NCBI GenBank assembly: GCA_903813345.2
Contig: CAIIXF020000001.1
Span: 23,643,915 to 23,707,914, forward strand
DNA from: Owenia fusiformis
Taxonomy: Eukaryota; Annelida; Polychaeta; Sabellida; Oweniidae
Direction: 5' to 3'
DNA length: 64,000 bases
Below, in pieces: positions 23,940-40,137 of the stretch. A program made the position numbers and the translations under genes. How positions within the stretch are numbered: position 1 is the stretch's first letter; each line of letters begins with the position of its first letter. Below the pieces are notes generated by a model. The model did no database searches, had not been told where the DNA came from, and saw only the letters and a program-made list of their open reading frames with translations.

Positions 23940-24132
23940 CACTGGCGGATCCAGGGGGGGGGGGCAAATTTTGTAGCGCCTCAAAAAAATGGGCCTTTTG
24001 GTCATTATTTTTCAAATTTGGGCCCAAATTTTGGTTATAGGGGCCCAAAGCTTTTTTCCCCGTGAGTGCAGAAATTTTTTTCCTCACTCTAAATTTGGGC
24101 CCCGCCCTGGTTAGCTTCTGGATCCACCAGTG
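23940..24132. mobile_element. GGCGGATCC-end MITE, copy 2
   Basis: The ends CACTGGCGGATCCAGG and the inverse CTGGATCCACCAGTG are flanked by CTGTA at 23935-23939 and 24133-24137 (5-bp duplication). It shares GGGCCTTTTGGTCATTATT with 18226-18820 but is uninterrupted. Confidence 0.8.
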
Positions 24133-25656
24133 CTGTACATTCGGATCCATCTTTCAACTCATAACTTCTGAAGTTATGATAATGGCATACAAATGTATTT
24201 TCCAATAATTGCTATTACAGGATCATATCAATAACAAATTCTATGAAGCTTGATATAACTAGATGATTCTTCCATTATATACTATTTCTACCCTGGTGTT
24301 CATTGCACACAAAGGCATAGGAGGCGTATGTGGTGTAGATTACCAGCCAAGATGACATTTATGTTTTACTGCCCTGCATGTTGTGATCAGTGTGTTGTTT
24401 CACTGATATACCTTTATACTGTCAGTGTTAGACTATGCATAGACTAAGAACAGACCAATATTGTTTGCTCTCAGTCTTTTCTTTCATTATAAACTGTTTT
24501 GCTAATATTGCCTGGATGGAGGTACTGTTCACGTGCGATGTTCAATGATTCCATCCGAGACAGATTATTTTGTGGGTTCTGTCATGTCTGTTGTATGGAT
24601 TCTTTTTACACTGAAGAGTTAATGATTCACACTATGAGTTATTAAAGATGACATGAATGATGAAACAATAAAATTAAAAATTAAATTCTTCATGGATTTA
24701 TTAAAATGAAAATATTGTTTCCTCAGCATTTGAAATTCAACTAGGACTTCATTAACATAATTATTTTGTTTACAGAACATTTTTTTAACAGCTGTCTCAC
24801 TAGTGTTGTACGCTACATGATACATGTGCAGTGACCTAGTAACACTGATCAACAGTTTTTGTGGTGAAGATTGTGTATGCTTTGGAAGTTTTCATCTGAT
24901 ATACCATGGTCTGAGATTGTTTATGTTTTGGAAGTTTTCATCTGACATACCCTTCGCCCTTCAGGCATTGAATGGTATTCAGTGAAGAAACCTTGTTTAT
25001 GCTTATGTATTTATGTTATAACTAGGTGAACTTTTATCCTCAAGTCAATATAAGGTTATTATTTAGGAAGCCCCCCCCCATAAGACAAATGCACTTCTAT
25101 GTTTTAAATATTAATTTGCTGTATGTATTTTGCTTAATATGTTTTTTAATAATAGACTTCTTGCTTAAAAGCTTAATGAAAAAGTGTTACTTTCCACCAT
25201 TTACAAATAAAAGTTTAATTTTTGTTTCCAAATACTTTCATAGAACCATTCAGAAGTTTGGGTAGTTACATGATTCTAATCAATTCAATTCCATGTAATG
25301 CAAATTTTCAATTTCATAGCATTTTAATAGTTTTGCCCTGCCCCTGTAAGTCCTTGATGTAAAACACATGATGCACAACCACTTGCTTCACACATGTCAT
25401 AGAATGCTCTTTGTACACAGGGAAAACCATGCAGATTCAACCATAATTAAGAGTTATTTAAAAATTAGTGTTACAAATTTGGGGTCACCCTGTGTATGAC
25501 ACCATTTAAATGTGGTAGTATTGTATTTTCAGAATGAGAATATATGACTTTAATGTTTCCAAAACCTTTTTGAATTTGCATGATATTTATGAAAAGTTTC
25601 ACATATCCTGATTACACTGAATAAGACTTCAAATCATTCTATAACATTTTTATCCT

Positions 25657-25756
25657 CTGTATTGCTACTGAGAATGTCCCCTCCGTATCAATATTTTCTG
25701 TATTGCGACGGAGATGATCAATGGGAGCAATCTCAGTAGCAATACGGATTGATACA
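25657..25756. repeat. Small inverted repeat (hairpin)
   Basis: CTGTATTGCTACTGAGA and TCTCAGTAGCAATACGG are inverted copies about 60 nt apart, with inner pieces (CCCTCCGTAT, GCGACGGAG) adding partial pairing. It is probably a short MITE remnant. Confidence 0.55.
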
Positions 25757-28127
25757 GCGCAAGAACTGACCAATCAAAATGCTTCATTTTACAGATCATA
25801 CGATAATATATTATATTGAAGAATTATACAAACATGATTAAAAAGCCAATAATTGATATTAATATCAACTCATTGATGAAAATACCATTCAAAATTAGAA
25901 GATATTTTTTTGTCATATGACAGTATTGTGGATTTATTTTTGTCAAGATTACTGATACTTGCAAGTCATATTTTTACATTTATAGATTTAGAGACTGGTA
26001 CTCTAATTTGGCATACATTGAGATATGGGAAAATAACATTGCAAGTTTGCTAGATTGTATCATTACCATTTGGTCATAAATCATTAGCTATAGCACTAAA
26101 TACAGATGTAGAATTATAAAACAATATGATACAATTAACAATGATTTCAACCAGTGACTGAACACTGCAGAAAGATGTGCTGTAGATATAACAATGTATG
26201 AAAAAAGCAATTACTACATAAAGCAGAAGATATACGATTTTATTAACTACAGGTTCTGGGTCATAATACAATGATCCCTTATTATTGTGGGGGATTACAT
26301 CAATGCATTCCCATTATGTTATCATTGTAGGATAACTAATAAATGTGGAGAATCTGTAATATGAACTATTGTTATGAAGAGTGCATAATGAATGGAATGC
26401 TACATTCAAATAAACAGAGTTTTAAAGTTTCTTACATTGTCTTATGAGCCAATTTATTATGTTCAAATTCCCGCGTTTAGGAAATCACTCAAAAACCCTC
26501 CTTGCCCATCACTTTTGGTTGTGACATAAATATGAAGCAAAATCCATTAGATGCTTTACTTGGTCTTAATTAACATAATAGAAATTTAAAAAAATAAAAT
26601 TCCAAGCAATTTTCACATGACTGTGAGGATACGCTAGTAATGATTCTAAGTACAGTGTATCTAATAAGAAACTTATATACTGTCTAATATAACTTTTGTT
26701 TCCATTTCTCTCCACACTGTCAATGATTTATTAGTAAAACGGTGGTATAAACGGATCTTATTCAGTGGCATGTTGTCCCAGACCGGATCTGGTTGGTATC
26801 CATGATATTGGAGCACTTTAATATCATAGCTGGATATTAAGCTAATAGTAACATTATAATTCTGCTTTTGTTTTGTCTGGATTTAAATCCTTATACATGT
26901 ACATGTTGTATGTTTAGTTTCCTTTGTGTATGTATAATTTATTTACCTCTAAATAAAAGAGAGTTACAAGCTAACTTACTATTTTCAATATTCTGTTCTG
27001 CCAATTTTTAAATGGTCATGATGACCTGGAAAATGCCCATATTTGGGATCAGCATGCCTAAAAGCTATTTAGTGATATAAATAACAAAACAATACCACAT
27101 ATTTAAAGTTTATACTTTATATTTATGCAAATTGTACATATTGAACAACTTTCTTCATGATACAGATGGAAGTCACGTAGGACTTACATTTATCCTCTAA
27201 TTTTTATTTTGATACATTTTTTTCACAAAAGATGTGTGGCATTCTAAAATGTCATTTAAAAAAGTAAATACATATAAACTGGCTGAGTCAGCTATGTTTC
27301 CTCAGTTAATATAGCCCTTGCCCGCCCCTCTGTACAATCACTCTGGTTCAAAATATGTTCCATAACCTATGTTTTAGTTTCTAATGCTGACCCCGAAATA
27401 AAAAAACGTATTTGCAACATCAACAGCCTCACATACAAATCTTCTATTCTGTAAATGCAAGTAATGAAAGATGCGTTTGCTTTTCAAAAGTTATTGGTTG
27501 TTTTGGATTTTGAATGTTTTGGATGTTAGTGTATTGTAAGAAACTGAGCTGCTTTAATTTGAAAATACTCCGTTCATTAGCGAAATGTGAAACACTGTTT
27601 CTGATAAAGTTAGGGTTACCATACAGAACATCTAGATGTATGTACTTGTCTAGTATGTTGGTGATATATTTGTTGCGATGATATAGCAAAATACATTGAT
27701 GATTTGTTTTTCAAACTTCCTCAAGTACTCAAGAACTTATTCAAAAAGGTTATACAATACTATTATAACTTATGATACTAATATATTTAATGTCCTGCAA
27801 TGAATACATTGTATAATACTCATTGTATATTCATTATTGTAGTGTAAATCGAGCAGGAAGGCACAAACACTAAGTTCAGATATCAATGAACTTTCACAGA
27901 TTATACAAAATCTATAAAATATTGTAAACAACTTGGCATACCAGTTTTGTGTTGTAGACTGTACTAGTTTACTGAACTAGTTTACAATACATATACTAGT
28001 TTACTTATTTTGTATTGGAGACCACTATATATATATGTATACATACATGTACGCGCAAGTTCATTTAAAGATGATCAGATAGGCTGTTGTAGCTACTTCA
28101 TTGTTGAAGGCCTTGTCAAACAATAAG

Positions 28128-28160
28128 CAAACAAACAAACAAACAAACAAACAAACAAAC
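28128..28160. repeat. (AAAC)n microsatellite
   Basis: About eight tandem AAAC units without interruption. Confidence 0.9.
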
Positions 28161-31100
28161 ATGTTATTATTATCTCATCAAGGCACATTTTGCATAATTC
28201 ATTTTTTTCAGTTTTTGAATTACAGTAAAACCGGAACCTGGACACCTTTTGTGTTAATAAAGGTGATTAGATTGAGCTAGAAGATTGAATCATACTTTTT
28301 TTTATCTCATTTTGGGCTAATCTGTTTATGATCAAAATCACATTTCCTAGGAATTTTCCAAACCCCAATAAGATGGGTGGATACTGGAAATATCCTATAT
28401 CCCATACTTTACAATTCAAATTAATGTAAATGTATTGTATTTAAACGTGAAATATTAATCATCACAGGATATGCAGACAAATGAAGAAAGTAGAACACAA
28501 CAGCTTCATAATCAGAGCATTTGAAAGTGCATTACTATATTAACTTAATGTAAAATAAAATGAACCTCCTTGAGTGGACACGTCCTTAGGGGTATTTATT
28601 TCCACGTATACTTATACTTACTTATTTCCACTTCCACAGGTTTTACGGTATACATATATAAATATGGAACACTTTTTGAGATGCAAAGGTTTTACTGTAA
28701 TTCATTTTTTATGTTCATAAATATTATACGGGATCAAGGAAGCATTCATTTAAGATTATAGACATTGGATATTAGAGGTAGTTTAGCTTTTACAACAATG
28801 GTTTGATGAATGTTTTTAGGACATATACATTTTTCCACTTTAATAAAAATGTTTTTTAAGGCACCAACCTTTTTGCCTGATTTTAGAACAAAATTGTGTC
28901 ATGAACATTTTAATATAAAATCATATATGTTCTTCATCGTTAAGTTATTTTCAGGCTTATACATATATATATATAACCACCTTGAATTCATGAATTTGTT
29001 TTGCATGGCAAAAATGTAATATCGCGTCTAACAGCAATTGCCTTACATGCTTTACTTACATACTGAGTAATAGTTGAGCTAAGTATTCCTGTATTTAGCA
29101 CTAATATATACATAATACTAGTCTATGGAGACTTTGACAATCTACATTACAATATTTCATTAAAGTAATTCATCATTATTATAATACTTCATACATGGCA
29201 CTTCATCATGCACAGCAACAAGTGACTTTCAAATATCTGGCACAAAAATAATTCTTACGATATATGGGTGAAGTAAGACTGCATGTATGTTGCGAAGTAA
29301 ACATAGCAGATGTAGTGTAACACAAAGTTAATTTATCCATTAGGATTTTAAAAGAGTACAGTTAAACTTGTCTGATGGAGCTCCTCTTTGTAAGGAACAC
29401 CTCTCTATATGGAACCGATTTCAAAAGTACCAGTTCTGGGAGTCCCATTGACTTGCATGTTAGTGAAGCCTCTTTGAAAGTAATTGTTCTCTTGAAGGAA
29501 CCATACTTCAAGTACACTACAAGGGGTGTTCCATATACTCAGGTTTAACTGTATCTTCTATTGGTCCTCATGAATAAAACAGAATAAACAACAAGACGAG
29601 CATAATACAGAGTACATAAGGCTAAATAAAATATAGAATGCAACTGCACAGTGGTTACACTATAATATTTAATGGAGACAACACATATTTTTACAACATT
29701 AAAATATTGATATAAAAATAATTCGTTCTGAAAAAAGATACGGTGAAAAGTTCTTTTTTCTATTGAACAGTGGTAGTAAATTGTAATATGGAACACAATA
29801 TTGTTATTTGCTAATTAGCAGACTGGCAATACGAGTAATGATCCAAAGGTGCCTTTGCATATGCTCTAAAACAATAATTCAATTGTTATCTGATGTGCTG
29901 CAAATGCAGGCAATAAAGTATAGTATAATAGCAAAGTTGAATTCTCAGGTATTATGTTATAAATAGTTAATCTGTACATACTTTAACAATCTAGAACCTG
30001 GGTTCAGGTCTAAATCTAGATGCATGTGAGCTACTATACTAGGAAGAGTCAATGAATAATAAATACTTCTGTTGATTCTTCCTTTCCAACTCATTGTTTA
30101 ATGTTTACTTGTAATACTTTAATCGATATAGCAACCCATTCAACCATGCCACCTATTGGTGATGTCTGATATCATTTACAATTCTGTTTATAAACATTTC
30201 TGCCTGTAAAGTATGAAATCATATATCAGAGACAATATACCTTAATTTTTTGTTCACCGTAAAAAGGTTTCAGGATTTATTGGAATGGTCTATTCAATAA
30301 AACATTATTGAAAAGCCAACTTTTTGGACAACCCTTTTTTTCTTATGGTGCATATTAAACATAAAATATTGAACACAGCATATTGAACACACCAACTACA
30401 CAGTGCACATCTTTATTAAAGGGGCACTGTTGTATAAGACACTGGGGGCCTAATCTTTTTCTAAAAAAATATTTTGGGACTGGTTTGTTAAGGAATGAGA
30501 AAACAAATCTGAGAAAACTATTTTTGGTAAATTATTAGTAAAAAGGTTAAATCCCCAGTGTCTTCACTTAAATCCTCCTAGATTATAAAAATAAGTTTGT
30601 TCTTCATTTAGTTATCTATAAAAATACAATCATATTTGTTCCTAGTTAACTAGTATCACAATGTATACTTGGTCCCTGGACTTATTTATTTTGGTCCTTA
30701 TAATCTCATTATATTATGTAATAGGCAAAACTGTAAAACATGTTTATAGTAAACAGCATCCATTTACAGCATTCAGGGAAGTAAGAACTGTAAAGGAACA
30801 GAAATGCCAGAAATGTGTTTCTGTAAGACGAGTGAAACTTTGCTACAATGGTGAAATAAAATTTCAGGAATTGCAACCTAGAATTAGAAGAGCCCTACAG
30901 AGAAGTGAAAGGTATTTATGAATCTGTTCACTGGGGGGGGTGGGGGTTATTGAGGTTATATTGTAGTTTTTTGATCTGTGTGCTTGATAAAAATGCAGTT
31001 GCACTTAGGCCATATCTCATGAAGATGTCATAGATCACAGTTCCTGAAATACAGTTCTTTCACAATGAAGCATTTGTTCATAAAATATGATCATCAAAAT

Positions 31101-32857
31101 TATTGATCAAAATTACATCATTATGAGCACTGTAATTTTTCTCAAAATAGAGCATTTTGTTTTATGTTATGTCCTAATTAATATTAAGCCGTCTGTTATT
31201 GTTAACATATCTTGTCGCCTCAATAGGTAGATTGGGTAAAAACTAATATCACTACTATATATTTAATTGTGCAAGCCAAAAAGTTCAAATTCAGCAAAAA
31301 GAACACAGTCATGTGGCAAACCATGTTTATAAAAAAATGAACACATTAATGTTAAGATCTTTGTATTTACTGGAATGGGATGTGAAACATTTGGGTACAT
31401 TTTAGTACAGTCAAAACAATTTTTGAATTCAGTTTCTCTCTCTGTCTGACTGACTCCTTTAATGAATTCATGCTTAATAAATGTTTCAATATTTGGTAAA
31501 ATAAAAAATAGCCGCACCATCCTTTCATGCTAAACTAGCGAGGGGTCATTATTCATAACACTTCTAAAGCTATTATGACATCATGGAAATACTGAAGCGA
31601 TATGTCAGTTGAGCAATACTGTCAAAGCATAGTACATGTAGTAGGCCTTATGATTAGTAATACTGGCATTAGAAAGCTGGGACAGGCAACAGCTTATAAA
31701 AGTAATAAATTGTGTAAGATAACAGAGAAGTGCAGGCCCATAGCTGGTATCGGGGATTTGGTTATTCAAGCAAACCCTCTGGCCAGAAATTCTTTCACAA
31801 TCATGCAGTTTTAACCATTTAGAGCACTTTTCAAGTGGTATTGGGACAAAAATTGAATCACCTTGGCAAAAGCTGCCTATGGGCCTGGCAGTATGACTCT
31901 CAATGCTTTTCACACAGATTGAGTTGAAACAAAATTTCAAAACATAAGAACTATGAGCATGAACTAGGTAACATTGTAAAATATGTTACAATCTGGCTGT
32001 ATACAGTATTTAATTTATTTACTTATTTCATTGATGATAATTCATCGCAAAAAAATATGAACACCGTTTTCATACATGTAACTTCTTGATTTTAAATCTA
32101 ATTTTCTTTTCCATAACAGATGCTATCCAAAGTTCATCCACTGCTCAAATATTTTAAATTGAAATAGGAGATAACCTTATGAGTTGTAAATCTGAATTCT
32201 AGTAAATCTGAAAATCAGTTTTTAAGTTTTAACTCATTTCAAAAGAAAATTTTATAGGCTTATGCTTTCATTCAGTTGGTATTGGGATGATTATAAAATG
32301 GTTTTAGGTAAATAAGCCCACCCTTTATATATGAAATATGCATATATTAAATTGAAAATTGATACTTAAATATGGAAGACAAAAGTTCACATTTGAGAAA
32401 TTCCTATTTCCCGTATTAAAATGCAAAATATATTCTGAATTTCACAAAATTTAAGGTGAAATACCAATTATGCAAGCCTTTGTTTTTGCAGTCGACCAGA
32501 CAGACCAAATGCAACCATTGACCAAACTGTAAATATTACCTGAAAATGCATGCCCTAATACCATGAGACAATTATGTGTGAGCGTGACATGATTACACTC
32601 TATCTGGGAAATTATGCCCAATGATTATGCCATTCTGAAGAGTTGTATGTTATACCTGATCAATATTATTACACTTTTGACTTATGAGGCTTGTTAAAAC
32701 CTTTACTAGATTATATTACATGGAAGACTAATAGACTGAATTGGTCCCTTGTGTGAGCTACATACATGAGGTACTCTCAACATAGACATGCACATGTATG
32801 TCATAGCATCTGATATGAGTGGGAGTTATACATTATAAAATGCTCTCTAGCACAGTT

Positions 32858-36821
<3,964 letters not shown>

Positions 36822-37579
36822 AGTTGTTACCTTGGCAGACTATAACGTCATTGTATCACCCCTCTAAAAAATTAGATTAAAAGTAGTTCAGCCATTTCAT
36901 TATCATATATTGACATTGATACTGATAGGGAGTTATTTCTTACACAAATATCGTGTAACTTTCTATTTGAATGTTTTCACTAATGTTTTAACTAAGATAT
37001 GATGCTGTCAGTAGAGAGATTTCGCACATAAGTGAAAGTACAACTTATACGTATAGTTTAAAGGGTCATGTCGAACTATTATATTTACTAAAATCAATTT
37101 TAAATTGTACTTAATGGAACATAACGATTCCCGTTATAGAAAAGCTCCATCAACTAGAGACTATGAATGCACTGTCATCTGCACATGTAGATTTTGCACA
37201 TTATAATTAAATGCTTGCTTCCATGTCCTTGTAGTTGTAGTGTATTATAAACACGATCCTTTAAAGGGAGTCATGATTCTTTAAAGTGAGTCATTACATA
37301 AACAAGTTGATTATTTCAATGTTTTCATGATCAGTATAAGTTCAATGAACTTACAAAACGGTATATTAACGTAGATGATAACGTATACAGTTGGATCTCC
37401 GTATAAAGATTTGCCTACATGTGTGTGGAACAATTGACCACAAGCATTTTTTAGAATTAATTGGCCGAGTGGGAACAGTATCCAATCAAATACTTTAACC
37501 ATCAATTTGAAACACCAATCAAACCAGTAGGTTCTAGCAATTCCTGGAAACGACCCATTCAGTAGCTCAACATATGACA

Positions 37580-38415
37580 TACAGGGTGTTTCATAACGAG
37601 CATCTCCAAAAAGTCAATTTGAGAAGAGATGGGTCTATAACATATGTACTATACAGGGTGTCAAATAAGTCCCGTCCCCCCTGCTACAGCTAAAACCTTA
37701 ACAGACGGTACCTAGTGTGATATACCATTGGAAAGATCATCCAAAGTTATGTTAACTCACCAACTATCAAGTATTTTGGATGAAATTTACCTATATTTTT
37801 ATGATGTCTTTTATAGTTAACGTGCCCTCCTTTAAGTAGCTTTTTTGCGTCAAAATGACAAGGATATGACCTCAGAAATACGTCAAAAAGTTAATCTTTT
37901 TCGCATTCCACTTGTTACAAAAAGGTTTTCACCACTTTCCTTGCACCTCTATTTTCTACACATCTAACCCTATCCGGAAATTGGTTAAAATCATTGCCAT
38001 AAACATATTTAGTCATCTTTTGGTCCCTGACCTTTCTTATTCCAGATTCTTAAAATCCGGCCAAATGCGCCAAACTGCCATGTTTCTAGGCATATGATCA
38101 CCTCAATTGATACAATGTAAACATTTGTGAGATTGATTGACATGTGTCAGATATATGCCAATCAACATAACTTTGGAAGACCTTTCCAATGATATATCAC
38201 ACTTGGTTCCAAATATCCTGGTTCTAGCTGTAGAGGGGGGGACGGGACTTATTTGACACCCTGTATATGAGCCTATTTTATTCTAGACAAACACATTTGG
38301 ATCAACTAAACATGCTACGATTCAAGAAAGTACAAATGGCATCCCTTTGACCTGTATTTATTACAGTCCGAGAAGATCTTTCCTGACGAAAAGCTCACAT
38401 TATGAAACACCTTGT
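37580..38415. mobile_element. TA-target MITE, middle level
   Basis: The left end TACAGGGTGTTTCATAA and right end TTATGAAACACCTTGTA are inverted, with TA on both sides. Weaker pairing continues inward (GAGAAG and its inverse region near 38365). Mariner/Tc1-type elements duplicate TA. Confidence 0.72.
37652..38265. mobile_element. TA-target MITE, inner level
   Basis: The left end TACAGGGTGTCAAATAAGTC and its inverse at 38246-38265 extend to about 30 bp, including the CCCGTCCCCC run. TA flanks both sides. The first bases CAGGGTGT are shared with the middle element, suggesting related families. A 61-codon frame inside is not called as a gene. Confidence 0.82.
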
Positions 38416-40109
38416 ACTTTTACCTATAAGTATAAGTATACGTTATAAGTTGTACTTTCACTAGGTGCGAAATCTCTCTAGTATATCAATATTAATCCTT
38501 AAAACATTTTTTTGCGAAAATCATTGTGATATGCAACCTTATTATTCGCAATCCCAACTACAGGACATAGCATGCCACTGATACCCAAGTTTGACACTCA
38601 TAAAATGAGTGCGACTTATGCAGAGTAAGAGTCATGGCTGGGGCGGAATTCAATTGACAATTCTGTCAAATCAAGAGAAGGCGCATGCAGCTCTTTAACA
38701 ATGTTGAGTTGTGAATTTATTGTTTAATTTTTATCAATTTTTATCTTTGATTCCTTTCGCTTTCGCATAATCTCATCATGTAAAGTGCATTTCTTTTGCC
38801 ATCATATTTATTTACAAATTTGTATTTCTGTCTAAGTTATGTAGCCGTCATCTTTTAATCTAAATAATAGAAGGATGTTGTAAGTAGATGATGCACACAA
38901 GTTACTTCGGTCCAAAGCCTTCTCTATATTCCGGCTTTGAGGAGGAAGATTGAGCTGCCTTAGTATTATAAATATTGTAAATCATTGTGTCACACGCACA
39001 GTAAATATGGCATAATAATATGAAATATACCTTTATGTATAGATTTGAAGAACATCAGCTCACATCCCAGTCTGAATCTATTGTTATATTTGATTTCTTT
39101 AAGCGAGAATAATTTCAAATGTTATTCACGTCCAGAACCGGAAGCCATTTTTAGCTACAGCGAGAAAATTTCACCATGTGTCAAACTCCGAAATGAAATT
39201 TTGAAATATCTAAATCCAGACAAGCAACGCTTCAGCCTAAATATGATTAATATTCTTAAAAATATTTATAAAATTTATTAAAAATTAGTTCTAGGTGCGT
39301 GTAGCACAGTACATACGAAATCAATGAAGTTTCGTCTAGCTGTAAGCTAGAGACTCGAGTAACACACAAGGCGCTTCTTGCCTCATCGTTTTTTCCTCCC
39401 TGGCTACGCCATTTTTCAGCGTTACAAATAATCAACTGACAAGTTGTTTGCAACATGATCAATAATAAAATGCTGCATTTGATTGAATGAGTTATGCGAG
39501 AACAAAAGGAACTTTCAGAATAATTCTGTTGTTCCACTCAAAAATATTCAACTATTCTTATATTGCATAAATAACACTTTCCATGTCATTTACCAAAATG
39601 ATGGAGCTTTACTTTCAGTTTTGAATCAGTTAAGCCATGTTTAGAACTTATCATTTTGTATATAAAGTAATTTCCATCCATTCATAAAACTACACTGAAA
39701 CTCATTCATAAAACACATGGAAGTTTGAAACTTTTTGAATTAAGATTTTAGACACATCAAACCACACAACAACGATATTTATGGGTGTTTATATATGGGT
39801 TCTCAAATTACTTACCGCATGCAATATCTATATGAGAGAAATTATCTCTCTAAAATACACTTTATTGAGAAAATCATGAGCACATTTTGATATTATTTTT
39901 TGACCATATAGGTTGTCACTGGATGCCAAACTTTTGAATTGTGATGGTGGAATGAAATACTTTCTATGTTCAAAGGAAGATTTTAGATTCAATATATATG
40001 AAATAAATAAGCAATATGAATAAACTATAATTAAAACATATGCATTTAGTGTATTATCTCAAACAATCAAGGAATTTTATTCTGAAGTTTGGATTTTAGA
40101 TTTCTTTTA

Positions 40110-40126
40110 CTTCCGGGTCACATGAC
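40110..40126 (+). promoter_or_regulatory. Possible ALIX promoter sites: ETS-like and E-box
   Basis: CTTCCGG at 40110-40116 (ETS core on the minus strand) abuts the palindrome-like GTCACATGAC at 40117-40126, an E-box one base away from the CLEAR consensus GTCACGTGAC. They lie 12-28 bp before the ALIX ATG, so they would be within or just upstream of the 5'UTR. Functional use is inferred only. Confidence 0.35.
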
Positions 40127-40137
40127 CAAACATCAAA

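Larger units (their letters stand above)
20041..32857. other. Long intergenic stretch with no recognisable gene
   Basis: I see HEXIM 3' flanking sequence with possible AATAAA signals near 21176 and 21314, a minisatellite, a MITE at 23940-24132, a small hairpin near 25657-25756 and an (AAAC)n tract at 28128-28160. All frames here are short, AT-driven and lack domain signatures. The right end near 32000 may include the CDK4/6 3'UTR (TTTATT, an AATAAA on the minus strand, near 32017). Confidence 0.6.
37012..38480. mobile_element. TA-target MITE, outer level of a second nest
   Basis: The arms GAGAGATTTCGCAC and GTGCGAAATCTCTC are each flanked by TA. The repeat extends inward through GTGAAAGTACAACTTATA and its inverse, about 45 nt in all. 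It begins about 190 bp upstream of the CDK4/6 start codon on the minus-strand gene. Confidence 0.72.

Noticed and set aside
30661-30921. 86-codon frame with a hydrophobic N-terminus followed by basic residues
   Set aside because: Could encode a small membrane protein, but there is no family match, promoter or splice evidence in a very AT-rich region.
31605-31940. 111-codon minus-strand frame
   Set aside because: Overlaps another frame on the opposite strand and shows no domain; the region is probably CDK4/6 downstream flank.
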